Assembly: GCA_011037195.1 (NCBI GenBank)
Contig: JAAEAF010006182.1
Span: forward strand, 1-64,000
Direction of reading: 5' to 3'
DNA from: Triatoma infestans
Lineage: Eukaryota > Arthropoda > Insecta > Hemiptera > Reduviidae
Length of the DNA stretch: 64,000 bases
Of this stretch, positions 45,432 through 55,476 are shown in pieces. Numbering within the stretch: position 1 is the first letter of the stretch; each line of letters begins with the position of its first letter. A program made the position numbers and the translations under genes. The notes below the pieces were generated by a model, which did not search any database, was not told where the DNA came from, and saw only the letters and a list, made by a program, of their open reading frames with translations.

Positions 45432-46118
45432 TGTCGTGTTTGGTTCCGAACAGCTGGAAAGCATCAGAGATACTTTCCTTTATAGCCTGCTTCTATTTGT
45501 AGTTATTGCCTGCTTCTATTCGGGCGTTCACCCATCATCAGGATGTTTTTGTCAAAACAGTGTGATATATAAACTTGCACAGAGTAAATTTAGTTGATAC
45601 ACTGGTTTTAAAGTGTTTTTATTAAGACCTAATTAGTTGCTTTTTGAGACATACACTAAAATGATGTGTAAAATAATTTCCCTTTATGAAGACCCTTTAT
45701 GTTAAATTTAATATATATGTATTTAATTTTAACATAGACTTACACAAAACAAATTCAGTTGATACACTCAGATCTTACTTAGTTGATGATGGACACTCAG
45801 ATATTCAATTCTATGTGATGGATGCCAGAAATATAAAAATATATTTAGGTTAAGAGGGGGTTCGTTAATACCTGGGTGGAAAAACACGTGTTGTTTTTCG
45901 CATATTTAAAAGCTTTAAGCGAAAAACCACATATATTTTCCCACCCAGGTACCAAGAACCCCCTCTTAACCTTGTTAGGTCATAACAAAGACACATTTAA
46001 AACCAGTATATCAACTAAAGTTGCACTGTGTGAGTCTACGTTATCATACTATTTTGCTAAAGGGCGAACGCCCGAAACCGGTCACAAAAAGAAGCAGGCT
46101 GTCATGGAAAATGTCTTT
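45432..46118. mobile_element. Foldback element M with a longer interior palindrome
   Basis: Left arm TGTTTGGTTCCGAACAGC, CATCAGAGATACTTTCC; right arm GGAAAATGTCTTTGG. The centre is a second palindrome: AAGAGGGGGTTCGTTAATAC, CCTGGGTGGGAAAA-like and the complement CCCACCCAGGTACC, AAGAACCCCCTCTTAACC around 45850-45975. Confidence 0.7.
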
Positions 46119-46136
46119 GGTGTATCATTTAGAGAA

Positions 46137-46390
46137 GATTAAAGATATATTAAGAAAAATTTGACAATTTTTGGATCATCTATTAACCTACAAGGAAATC
46201 CCGTGCAGAACGTTGCTTAGGTGCCCCGCGCATCCTCCAGCCGGCCCTGGTTCCGATGATAGTAATTATTACCAGTTGAAATATTCATGGATATATGTGC
46301 AATGAGCAGTTCTTTGGTATATAAGAATTTGAAGTGGTATCTTACCACGGGATAATGTAGGATAATGCACATAGGCTGTTACGTATTTCT
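46137..46390 (+). repeat. Repeat Z copy
   Basis: Shares with 61318-61445 and 63240-63492 the order ATATTAAGAAAAA, TCTATTAACC, AGGTGCCCCGCGC, GCCGGCCCTGGTTCCG and GGGATAATG. All three are in the same orientation. Family unknown. Confidence 0.7.
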
Positions 46391-46559
46391 GTGGTTTTAA
46401 GGTTTATCGCTTTGCACACGAAATTCGAAACCTTTGGTTTAATCGCCTAATCCTAGGTACCGCCATATCCCAGGCAGGGGGGTAAATAATACTTTGGGTT
46501 CTCTCCACGTGGAGAGCTAATAGATACACAAATACCGGACAGTTAAATTTACGTTAGTT

Positions 46560-47202
46560 TTGTATTGGAATCAGATGCCTTGGTTTCGGGAGTTGAAGTG
46601 AGGAGTAAGTGTTGTTAGTAGAGAGTTTTAGAGAATTGTTATTCGAAATACGAACTACTGATTTATGAAAATAAACTATAATTTAATAAATAATTTAAAA
46701 TGTTTGAAATAGATAAACTAAGATGCACAATTGTAAATGAATATAAGAATTATGAAATGATTAATAAATATTAAAGAAATAGTGTTTAAAACCTTGAATA
46801 GGGACGCGCTCGCGGTGTGTGAAACTTAACTGCTTGATGACTGGTTGATAACTGATGTGATACTCGCGTGTAACTGATCGTTACTGATTGTGAAATGATC
46901 TATACTGATGGGTAACTGATGTCGTACTGGCACTTAACTCATGTGTAACTGATCCCCTCCTCCAGTGGGGCGACGTTTATATTTGCATCACTCACACATC
47001 GGCAATATCTCTCGTAGTATATTGACCTCGGTAGTTAACAAAGGCTGTTTTTGGCGCGGGTGGCGATGCTTATTAACAGATGGTGGCCAGGTGGCCTCTT
47101 CAGTGGTCACTTCTATCTTTATTTCAAATATACACACAAGCCTTTTACAAAACCGCTCAAGCCACTACAAACTACAACAACACCACACCAATAACATTTC
47201 AT
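46560..47202 (-). mobile_element. Solo LTR (family B)
   Basis: Minus strand from 47202 TGAAATGTTATTGGTG, through CTTGAGCGGTTTTGTAAAAG (as at 8978-9541), a TTTATATTTGCATC region, to GATTCCAATACA near 46560. About 643 bp, the same length as the copy at 33616-34261. Target duplication not clear. Confidence 0.65.
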
Positions 47203-47273
47203 CTACTATTTAGACAAAATTAATTAGAAATAAATTGATTGCCAAAATTCTGAGTTCGAAGAAAATTAAGTAA
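47203..47273 (-). repeat. Repeat H fragment left of an M insertion
   Basis: ACAAAATTAATTAGAAATAA and AAAATTCTGAGTTCGAAG; resumes at 47604. Confidence 0.7.
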
Positions 47274-47603
47274 TTGTTGTGTCGGTTGGTTCCGCACAGC
47301 TGGAAAGCATCAGAGACATTTTCCGTGAGAGCCTGCTTTATTTTTTGGTCATCGCCCTGTTTCAGGCGTTCGCCCATCTTCAGGATGCGTTTATCAACCA
47401 GTGTAATAACACAGACTTGCACAGAGCAAATTCAGTTTACACACTCGTGAGTGACACACTGAGTGTGTAAACTGAATTGGCTTGGTGCATGTCTGTGTTA
47501 TCTATCACACTGTCTGACAAACACATCCTGAAGATGGGCAAACGCCCGAAACCGGTCGATGACCACAAAATGAACCAGGCTATTACGGAAAATGTCTCTG
47601 ATG
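47274..47603. mobile_element. Foldback element M inserted in repeat H
   Basis: Left arm GGTTGGTTCCGCACAGC, CATCAGAGACATTTTCCGTG; right arm GGAAAATGTCTCTGATG. The arms meet after about 10 bp of spacer. The flanks AAATTAAGTAA and AAATTATGTAA (one mismatch) come from the interrupted H sequence and look like the target duplication. Confidence 0.8.
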
Positions 47604-47800
47604 GAAATTATGTAAATCGGAAGTACGTTTTTATTGAAAAGTTTTCTTTATAGTTTTCGCGATTTCTTTTCCCCATAAAAACACCTACTTTAATTTTATT
47701 AAATTTAGTTCACTAACTAAAATTTGTCAGTTTGTTATAATTTTTGAAAACTGGAGTAAGAGAAAGTTGTGTGTGTTTCAGATCTGATTTTTTTTTTTTT
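47604..47800 (-). repeat. Repeat H fragment right of the M insertion
   Basis: ATCGGAAGTACGTTTTTATTG, then the 5'-terminal block GGAGTAAGAGAAAGTTGTGTG; a T run follows. Confidence 0.75.
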
Positions 47801-48205
47801 TTTTTTTTTTTTAACTTTCAATTTCAAAGTTCTGTTATATTTATGCATGAATAAGTACCACACTTATGTCAATTTTCAATTATGAAAAAAAAACTTCATA
47901 TTATTCAAAGTTCATTCTGGAATTGCAGAGAAGCTGAAAAATACTAGTTGTATCGGAAAAAAATCAAAAGAATATGCAAAAATTATGACTGCCTTATGGT
48001 TCAATATATTATACGTTTATTATAGAGGTGGGCTTGCATGACTGGACACTAGAATTACTCCTAATTTCAGTCACTCGGTAATAGAGTATTACGTTAATTC
48101 AAGTTAAATATTATATCGATATTATTATTATAATTAGGAACATTTTTATTCAAACATTTTTTTTCATTGTGAGGGTTCGGTCAAAAAAAAAAAAACAAAC
48201 AAACT
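47801..48205. other. Spacer
   Basis: Nothing recognised. Confidence 0.4.
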
Positions 48206-48211
48206 TTTTGC

Positions 48212-48560
48212 AAATTTTCACCGGAAGTTTCGACAAATTTATAGCCTTCTTCAGGGTCTATACAAAGGTTACAAAGTACAAATTAATCAGACTCCTGGAA
48301 TTTTCTAAGCAGCCCACATGTTACACCTTAACTAAAACTTTGTTACACCCTAACTTCTTAACACCCTGATGATGTTATATCAGAAGTAAAATTATAGTTT
48401 TTCAGAATATATCTTAAGTTAGATTATATCTTTTACAGTTTTATGTGCCAGATTATTTTTTTTGTTTTAATTTATATAGTTTATATGTTGATTAATTCTG
48501 GTTTATCCTGAACCTGAAGAAGGCAATAAATTTGTCCAAAACGTCGGTGAAAATTAGGAA
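48212..48560. repeat. Foldback with about 50-bp inverted ends
   Basis: Left TTTTCACCGGAAGTTTCGAC and AGCCTTCTTCAGGGT pair with right ACCTGAAGAAGGC and AACGTCGGTGAAAA. The GAAGAAGGC...AACGTCG motif is common at ends of arthropod repeats. Confidence 0.7.
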
Positions 48561-48632
48561 AAATTTGATTTTGTCTGATAGAATATCAGCATCCATTTTA
48601 CAATGTCAAATTACAGCCGGTCATAAAAAATG

Positions 48633-48988
48633 TCAAAAATCTGAATATGCACTAAGTTTCAGGAAGCCTTGCGCAGAACATTTGCGTAGAGTCCCGGCAC
48701 TTCGTACAACCGGGACATAAAGGCCTATCAATTTGCATATGAACCCGATCAAAAGCTTAATATTGTAAACATACCTTTTTCCGGCACTTATAGACCCGCT
48801 GCAATGCGCACCTAAACTCAGTCCGACACTCCTTGAAAGTGTAGAAGTCATTATTCGCAGAAGCGTGAAGGCTATGATTGGGATCCCAGCAAGTACTACG
48901 TCTGCCATATTATATGCCCCCCGACGTTTTCGGGGCTTAGGTTTACTCAGATGTCAGTGGGAAGCACCACTTCAGCACTGGTACAACT
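48633..48988 (+). pseudogene. Internal scrap of a LINE ORF2 (post-RT region)
   Basis: In shifting frames: LFPALIDPLQCAP, then VEVIIRRSVKAMIGIPASTT, SAILYAPRRFRGLGLLRCQW and EAPLQHW. The block IGIPxxTTxxxLYxxRRxRGLGLLRxxWE is conserved downstream of the reverse transcriptase of some arthropod LINEs. No 3' end; the last codons run in frame into Merlin copy 1. Confidence 0.65.
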
Positions 48989-49677
48989 GTATAAACAAAA
49001 CAGTCGAAATTGACGAATCGTGCTTTTCTAAGCGGAAAAATAATACTGGAAGGGTGTAACCTCCACAATGGGTTTTTGGTGGGATTTGTTGTGAATACAA
49101 ACAGTGCTTCTTGTATGCTGTACCTAACCGATCTTCGGAAATGCTACCCACCGTTATTAAAGAATGTATTAATCCAGGCATAACTATAATGTCTGATATG
49201 TGGAGGTCATATGCTGATATTTCACAAATTCCTGGTATAAACTAACACCATTACATGGTAAACCACTCAGAAAATTTCGTTGATCCCATTAAAGGAGCAC
49301 ACACGCAACGAGTTGAGTCAATATGGGCGTCAGCTAAACGCAGAACCAAAAAGAGTGCGACACCAGCAGAAACATGCTCGACTCATATCTGTGTGAGTTT
49401 TTTGTGGCGCAAAAGATACCAAGGATGTGATTTATATGAACAAATAATCAATGATATAATAAACTTTTGCCTCCAGAACAGTAATTATATTTTTTTTAAT
49501 TATACAGCATATTATGTAGTAAAGCAATTATGAACTTCTTTTTTGGTGATATTAAACTTGTATATACGTTAAAAACGTTGTAATTATTTTTTAATAAGTC
49601 AGAAACATTCTTTGTTTATCTTTGCAATTAACTAGAACCAGATGTTTTCCATATAAAATGATTATAGCCGTGCGGTC
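48989..49677 (+). pseudogene. Merlin transposon copy 1: transposase C-terminal two thirds plus 3' terminal inverted repeat
   Basis: Translation gives INKTVEIDESCFSKRKNNTG, PPQWVFGGICCEYKQCFLY, TIMSDMWRSYADISQIPG, MVNHSENFVDPIKGAHTQRV and ESIWASAKRR. This is the ISXO2-like (Merlin) transposase domain; the catalytic acids are D in EIDE, D in MSDMW and E in VESIW. Two in-frame TAA codons (after NNTGRV, 49057-49059; and after PGIN at about 49243) disable it. The 5' part is replaced by LINE sequence. After the stop near 49531 comes the terminal repeat TTTCCATATAAAATG...CGTGCGGTC (49646-49677), which recurs inverted relative to the gene at Merlin copy 2. Confidence 0.85.
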
Positions 49678-49679
49678 AG

Positions 49680-50090
49680 TCAGTCGTATTGTCCTGTCGG
49701 TAGGGTTTGTTTCTCTTCTCTTATATGAGCGCCGCGCTATATCCGGTTATTGCTAATTCATCCTTTCCTGCTAACTTCACTGATTACTAAATTCTTTCCA
49801 TCTACTCGTTTTTTGTAGCCCTCCACTCACTTCCCTATTATACTACTTCGCTTCTTATTTCCAAAAATATTTACGTCAACTTTACTAACTCATTCGTCTC
49901 CATGAATTTCCATTCTCCTTTGAATTTACGCTCTAATAATTCATTTATGCTGTTGAATTTGTGCGAGTCACTTGTTTTCTACAATTTACTGTTTCTTTCT
50001 GTTGGTTGGAGATATTCATTTAAACCTGCCTCCTTCATTGTGCATCTGAACCTGTTTATTGAACATCACTGCTGCGCCTTAATTCTGCCG
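49680..50090. other. Spacer
   Basis: No coding region or known repeat. Confidence 0.4.
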
Positions 50091-50094
50091 CAGG

Positions 50095-50225
50095 AAAATT
50101 AGTAAACCGAAAGTAAGTTTTTTTACTAAACAGTTTTTTCACTTTCGGCGATTTACTTTAAAAAAAAAAAAACACCGACGAATATCATTAAATTTGATAT
50201 ACTAACTACCAAAATTATAGTTAAT
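50095..50225 (-). repeat. Repeat H fragment
   Basis: AAAATTAGTAAACCGAAAG, ACTAAACAGTTTTTTCAC, CCGACGAATATCATTAAATTTG. Confidence 0.65.
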
Positions 50226-50229
50226 TTGA

Positions 50230-50775
50230 TTTATATTATTTGTTTAATTTTGATAATAGGAACTTCTAGAGAGAGAATAATACCAGTTGGTTAAGGCTAG
50301 TTGGCATGGTAAATTATACAATGTTACTGGTAATGTATACATCAAGAATTCAACAAGGTTTCTACTACATAGTGCTTACAACTTGTTAATAAAATTTCTC
50401 TGAATATAATTACAGCCCCTGGCACATAAAATTTGTTTGACATTGCTGATATAAACACTTTGCAAGAGTGTTTAGTTTCTAAAGTTCTAAAACTTGTCCA
50501 AAATTTTAAACAAAATGTATAGATTTAACATTATAATATTATTTGATATTATTACTTAGCATTTGTTTTTGTATAAATTCATTTTATAGATAGTTCTCTT
50601 AAAGTAGTTTCGGAAGTAAATAACCAATCTAACTTGACTAGTTTACGACTAAGAGAAAATTTTGAAGACTGAATATTAGGATCAAGTTACTTGGGTAGGT
50701 TTTTAATTAAACGAGTAACATTATTTGCATAAAATTCGATTATAATTATGCCATGAAAATTGAAACATTTGTAAT
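50230..50775. other. AT-rich spacer
   Basis: Nothing recognised. Confidence 0.4.
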
Positions 50776-50777
50776 GT

Positions 50778-50975
50778 TATTAATCTATATAGTATAAAAA
50801 TACAGCATCCGTATGTTTGTGTCCGCAAAGCTCGAAATGTAGTCGATGAATTGACTTGAAATTCGGACACTATGTTTCATTTCTATATAAGAGTGCTTAT
50901 ATATACTTTTTATTTCAAAGTTCCCACGGAAACGGGAAATTCCGAGCGTTTCGCGAGTTTGGCAGAAATAGACAG
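50778..50975. other. Probable Helitron noncoding flank, left of the Gypsy insertion
   Basis: TGTTTGTGTCCGCAAAGC, ATGAATTGACTTGAAATTCG and GGAAACGGGAAATTCCGAG recall noncoding parts of arthropod Helitrons. Removing the Gypsy element and one ACAG joins this to the helicase fragment at 56127-57031. The assignment is an inference. Confidence 0.4.
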
Positions 50976-51587
50976 TATAACACACTCCCAGAATAAATAT
51001 CCCGGGGGTGTGGGGAACTAGGATTCGTGATTCTGCAAATAAAATACACCCAGTAAATGTCAAAGCACACTTAGTAAAATGTTACATATATTCTGAAAAG
51101 CATATACAGTAAATGGTTGCTATGACCAATCTGTTCGCTCAGGGAGTGACACAGATTGTCAATCGTCGCTCGTCGAGTAGAGTGGCCTGGCCCTCTTGCC
51201 TAGCGCACACTACTTATCGGTGATCGTTGTACGAACAAACGGCCTGGCTCTCCTGCCTAGCGCAGATGTCTTGAAACGGTGATCGCTGGATGAGTAAACG
51301 GCCTGGCTCTCTTGCCTAGCGCAGATGCTCTGAGAAGTCAGTTAAGGGCCTGCCTAGCTAGCGCCAAAACTATCGCTGAGTACTTCTCTCTGATTATTCT
51401 GGTCGTGGATGGCCCCTTATATACGATTCTGAGGTGGTAGGGATGGTGTCCAGTAGGCGGGTCTAGCCGGTGAAAGTTCTCCCCTCTGTAGTGGAGTAGG
51501 AGAGTCCTAGTGTAGTGGGGGTGTGCCTCCCTAGTGAAAGGTCCACTTGGTGCAAACCTGGTGGCCGGGCGGAGAACTGTTGTTACA
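50976..51587 (-). repeat. 3' LTR of the Gypsy element
   Basis: 612 bp, minus strand TGTAACAAC...GTGTTATA. Internal tandem motif GGCCTGGCTCTC(C/T)TGCCTAGCGCA occurs about three times (about 51185-51325). Confidence 0.95.
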
Positions 51588-51600
51588 TCCTCCCCCTTGA
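51588..51600 (-). other. Polypurine tract of the Gypsy element
   Basis: TCAAGGGGGAGGA on the minus strand directly precedes the 3' LTR, the expected site for plus-strand DNA priming. Confidence 0.85.
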
Positions 51601-51633
51601 GCTCAGGTGTTGCTTGCAATGGCTGAGCTCACA

Positions 51634-54600
51634 TCAATGGCGTGGTCGGCCTCTCTTCCTTAACCTTCGGATTGGCTTCTCCTGGGCGTCTGCGGTGCAG
51701 GGCGTCAGGCTTGACACGTGGTATTTGCCCAGTGGTATCGTCGGGTTGTCTTCGGCTGCTACTTCATAGCTGACGGGTCCCTGTGCGTGTAGAATGACGT
51801 AGGGTCCGTCCCTTCGTGGAGCGAACTTGGCTGTTCGTCCTTTCGTCTTACTGCTCTGTGTGTGGGTAGTGATCCACACGCGGTCTCCGGGCGCGTACTG
51901 GGGTCCGGGACGTGCTCGTTGGTCTGCGTATTTCTTCTGCCGGTCCTGAGCCGTTTCATGGTTGTCTCGGGCTCTATAGTAGGTGTCTGCCATGCGCGAG
52001 AGGGCTGGCGTGATTTCGGCGATGAAATTCTCTGAAGAGATGACTTCTCTTAAGTCATGTTGGATCTCTGCGGGGGTCCGTAATTCTCTTCCAAACGTTA
52101 AGTATGCAGGCGTCATCTTGGTAGCCTGGCATTCAGCGGTGTTGAGAGCGAATCTGATAGCGGGCAGTCTCCTTGGCCAATCGCTGTGGTCTTCTCCTAC
52201 GAGGATAGCTAACTGCGTCTTCAGTTCTCGGTTTCGTCTCTCCACGGGGTTCGCTGCCGGGTGGTAGACTGGTGTAAAGGCTTGTGTAATGCCTAAACAG
52301 AAGGTGATGTACTGCATCACGTGACTGATGAACTGCGTTCCATTGTCGCTGATCATCTTCCTTGGTATTCCGTATCGTAAGAAGAACTCGTTTAGTAGTA
52401 GTTCTCCGCAGCGCTGTGCCGTAGCTTCTTGTAAGGGAAAAAGCTCTATCCATCGGGATGCTGTGTCCTCGATGACTAATATCCACTTGTACCTTTCGAC
52501 TGATTCGGGTAAGGGACCGAATAAGTCTACGGCGATGACTTCGAATCGCTGGTTCATTGGTGGGGTCCTGAGTAGTCCTGCGGGCTTCAAGTTGGATGCC
52601 TTGTACCTCTGGCATGTCGTGCAAGCTCGTATATACTCTTCAATGCTGTGTCGCATTCCTGGCCAGTAATAATGCTGAATTATCCTCTGGTAGGTCTTGT
52701 GAATACCGTTATGTCCTGCTGTGGGCGCATCGTGGTACTCCTTTAGTATAGCTACTCGTTCGTGTACTGGAACAGCTAGCTGTGCGTTGTCCACCTCCTC
52801 GTCGGTGGCGTATCTGTAAAGGCAACCATTCGATATTAGATAACCTCTGGCGGACCATCTAGCTGCTTCACCATCTTGCTCTGGATCGGTGAAGGCGTCT
52901 AGTATTTTCTTCAGCTCGGGATCCTTGGACTGTTCTTCCCGGATCTCCGTAGCGCTTCTCCTCGGCATGTCTATAGTGAGGGTACAGACTGCGTAATTCT
53001 CTTCTTCAGGGGGCCTTGTTAACGTGTCGGCCACTGCGTTGCTCCTTCCGGGTGTGTATTTGATCTGAAATACGTAGGGTTGTAATTGCCGGGCCCAACG
53101 GGCGAGTCGGCCTGTAGGTGATTTCAGGGTCATCAGCCACTGTAGTGGTTGGTGGTCTGTGACTATCAACGTGGGGCTGGCCTCGATATATCCTCTGAAC
53201 TTGAAGACTGCCCATACTAAGGCGAGTGCTTCTCGTTCGGTCGTCGTGTAGTTTCTTTCAGGCGCTGTAAGCAGGCGGCTGGCGTACTCCACGGGATGTT
53301 CTTCTTCTTTCTCCCCCTGGACTAAGACTGCTCCAATAGCATAAGCACTAGCGTCGGTTTTGATAGTGAAGGGGCGAGTCTCATCGGCAGGCTGGAGGAT
53401 GGGTGCTGACGTCAGTAGTTTCTTTAGCTGGTCAAATCCATCTGCTTGGTCGGTGGTCCATGTCCATGTGGCGGCTTTCCTGGTGAGCAAGGTCATCGGT
53501 CGAGCGATCTTGGCAAAGTCTGGGATGAATCGTCGGTACCACGAGCAGGTCTGAAGGAAACTCTTAAGTTCCTTTACGTTCCTCGGTGCGGGTCTCTTGA
53601 GTATAGCTTCGATCTTCTCTGGATCGGGGGTGAATCCTCTAGGCGTAATCACGTGGCCTAGGTACTTGATTCGTTCGCAGCAGAAGTGGCATTTGGGCCG
53701 GTTGGCCTTCAGCTTGTACTTCTCTAGATGCTGAAATACCTCTTGTAGGTCTGATAGATGCTCCTCGTAGCCTGGTGAGAGCACTATTAGGTCGTCTAGG
53801 TAGACTAGCAGTGTGATGTGGCTGAGTCCAGTTCGAAACTTGTCCATAAGTCTCTGAAAGGTGGCTGGTGCGTTGCGTAAGCCGAATGGCATTCTGTTAA
53901 ACCGGTAGGTTCCAAAAGGTGTGATGAAACAGGTTTTATCTCGATCCTCTAGTTTCACCTTGATCTGCCAGTACCCTGCTCTGAGGTCTAGCGTGCTCAT
54001 ATACTGCGTCCCTTTAGCAGTGTGCAAGATGTCATCTATCCGTGGCAGTGGATAATGATCTGCTTTAGTGACTGCATTCAACTTCCTGTAGTCAATGCAT
54101 AGCCTGTACGTGTTGTCCTTCTTGGGCACCATGACGACAGGTGAGGTCCATTCACTGTCGCAGGGCTCGATGATCCGTCCGTCCAGCATCTGGGAAATCT
54201 CCTGTTCCAAGATGTGACGTCTGCTAGGTGATAGCCGGTATGGCGGTGCTGCTATAGGTGATGCCTCTCCGGTGTCTATCCTGTGTTCTGCGTGTGGCGT
54301 AGGCTCTGTAGGAATTCCAAACACGTCCTCGTGAGCAGCAAGTATCTCATTAGCCTGCTCCTGTTGTGCTCGGGTGAGCCGGGTGCCTTCGTCTTTTCTA
54401 AGCTCCACGTCTATGGTGAAAAGCTGTAGTTGCTCCTCCGATGGCCATAGGGTGTCATCCGCCCATACCCTATGGAAGTCTAGATGGCTATGCCTGGTGG
54501 GCGTGTGGTGAGTCCTTTCGGTGGGCTCGCAACGGTGTATTATCCACCTACCCCTGGTGGTGTCCTGTTGTACCGGTGGTGAGGGTCCATAGCCTCCGAG

Positions 54601-55470
54601 TATGGCCTCTTCGGTAGCTTCCATCTCTACTAGCGTTCTTGTTGGTGTGGGTGGTAGCGGGCTGACCATGGTTGTCCTGAATTGTGGCGTCTGCACAATC
54701 GCTTCCTGAGTTGTTCCATAAACTCGTGTGTCTTCTGCTCCTGGAGTCAGCGGCGGTGGGCTGATCCTTTCTGATGTGGGTTGTGGTACCTTCACAACCG
54801 TGTTCTGAGTTTCTCTATAAACTCGTGTGTCTCCTTTCACTGGAGTCAGCGGCAGTGGGCTGAGTAGTGCTGGCTGCGGTGTCATAGTCACAGTGTCCAT
54901 CTGTATTCTTCCTGATGTGGGTTGTGGTACCGCATAGGTCATGTCCAGCTGAACATGGATGTCCAGAGCCGGGGTGATTTGAGCAAGTATTGCTCGCTTG
55001 CTGCAGACAAACTGGTCCGTGCTGGTCTTGTTGTCCTGCGGCGTGTTGAAAAACTCTCGGTACAGCTGATCGTTGGACTTCCTAGGTCCAAAAGTTCGCC
55101 TCAGCTGCTGTATGGCGTCAGGCCATGTTGTGGTGGTTTCCTTCTCTCCGAGCCACCAAGTTCCTGCAACGTCTGTGAGTAGCATGGGCAGTGCGGCTAA
55201 TGCGTGGTTGTCACTCACTCGGGCTGCTTCCTTGTACGTCTCTGCTGCGGAGATGAAGACATCCAGGTCCTCTCCTGGTTTTCCTCCGTAGCGTGCGGTA
55301 CACCCAATCATTAGGCCAGACTGCTGGGTCTGCCTGTCTTGATTGATGCCTCGTATCAGCTGCTGCAACATCTCTGGGGTGAGCTGCATGCTTATGTCTC
55401 CTAATTCGGGGCTGGGCTGTCGCTCCGTCGATGGTCGTTCTAGAGCTCGTGCTGCACGTTTGGGCGCCAT
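51634..55470 (-). CDS. Gypsy-type Gag-Pol polyprotein, 1278 residues, no recognisable protease
   Basis: Residues 1-180 are Gag-like (ISAAETYKEAARVSDNHALA, TWWLGEK). Residues 181-290 are a Pro/Thr-rich linker with a repeated unit (VPQPTS and DTRVY each twice, about 35-47 residues apart). Reverse transcriptase spans about 395-620: LCIDYRKLNAV, TLDLRAGYWQIKV, MPFGLRNAPATFQ and catalytic YLDD at 557-560. RNase H spans about 695-820 (D706 in KTDAS, E748, D772 in VTDHQP). Integrase has a zinc-binding H913/H920/C950/C953 and acids D982, D1042 and E1077, with the D-to-E spacing of 35 typical of DDE integrases. The basic C terminus ends KRGRGRPRH-like. No CCHC knuckle and no protease Asp-Ser/Thr-Gly site are visible; IDTG at 398-401 is the usual RT lead-in. 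An in-frame deletion between Gag and RT is likely. ATG at 55470, seven bases from the LTR. Confidence 0.95.
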   Translation of the reverse strand: MAPKRAARALERPSTERQPSPELGDISMQLTPEMLQQLIRGINQDRQTQQSGLMIGCTARYGGKPGEDLDVFISAAETYKEAARVSDNHALAALPMLLTDVAGTWWLGEKETTTTWPDAIQQLRRTFGPRKSNDQLYREFFNTPQDNKTSTDQFVCSKRAILAQITPALDIHVQLDMTYAVPQPTSGRIQMDTVTMTPQPALLSPLPLTPVKGDTRVYRETQNTVVKVPQPTSERISPPPLTPGAEDTRVYGTTQEAIVQTPQFRTTMVSPLPPTPTRTLVEMEATEEAILGGYGPSPPVQQDTTRGRWIIHRCEPTERTHHTPTRHSHLDFHRVWADDTLWPSEEQLQLFTIDVELRKDEGTRLTRAQQEQANEILAAHEDVFGIPTEPTPHAEHRIDTGEASPIAAPPYRLSPSRRHILEQEISQMLDGRIIEPCDSEWTSPVVMVPKKDNTYRLCIDYRKLNAVTKADHYPLPRIDDILHTAKGTQYMSTLDLRAGYWQIKVKLEDRDKTCFITPFGTYRFNRMPFGLRNAPATFQRLMDKFRTGLSHITLLVYLDDLIVLSPGYEEHLSDLQEVFQHLEKYKLKANRPKCHFCCERIKYLGHVITPRGFTPDPEKIEAILKRPAPRNVKELKSFLQTCSWYRRFIPDFAKIARPMTLLTRKAATWTWTTDQADGFDQLKKLLTSAPILQPADETRPFTIKTDASAYAIGAVLVQGEKEEEHPVEYASRLLTAPERNYTTTEREALALVWAVFKFRGYIEASPTLIVTDHQPLQWLMTLKSPTGRLARWARQLQPYVFQIKYTPGRSNAVADTLTRPPEEENYAVCTLTIDMPRRSATEIREEQSKDPELKKILDAFTDPEQDGEAARWSARGYLISNGCLYRYATDEEVDNAQLAVPVHERVAILKEYHDAPTAGHNGIHKTYQRIIQHYYWPGMRHSIEEYIRACTTCQRYKASNLKPAGLLRTPPMNQRFEVIAVDLFGPLPESVERYKWILVIEDTASRWIELFPLQEATAQRCGELLLNEFFLRYGIPRKMISDNGTQFISHVMQYITFCLGITQAFTPVYHPAANPVERRNRELKTQLAILVGEDHSDWPRRLPAIRFALNTAECQATKMTPAYLTFGRELRTPAEIQHDLREVISSENFIAEITPALSRMADTYYRARDNHETAQDRQKKYADQRARPGPQYAPGDRVWITTHTQSSKTKGRTAKFAPRRDGPYVILHAQGPVSYEVAAEDNPTIPLGKYHVSSLTPCTADAQEKPIRRLRKRGRPRH
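55455..55469 (-). other. Primer-binding site overlapping the Gag-Pol start codon
   Basis: TGGCGCCCAAACGTG starts at the second base of the ATG. TGGCGCCC is the core of tRNA-Lys-type primer-binding sites in retroelements. The assignment is by this core and by its position just inside the 5' LTR. Confidence 0.6.
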
Positions 55471-55476
55471 TTCTTT

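Noticed and set aside
51515..55291. Several plus-strand frames of 64-113 codons.
   Set aside because: They are antisense shadows of the Gypsy polyprotein and its LTR.
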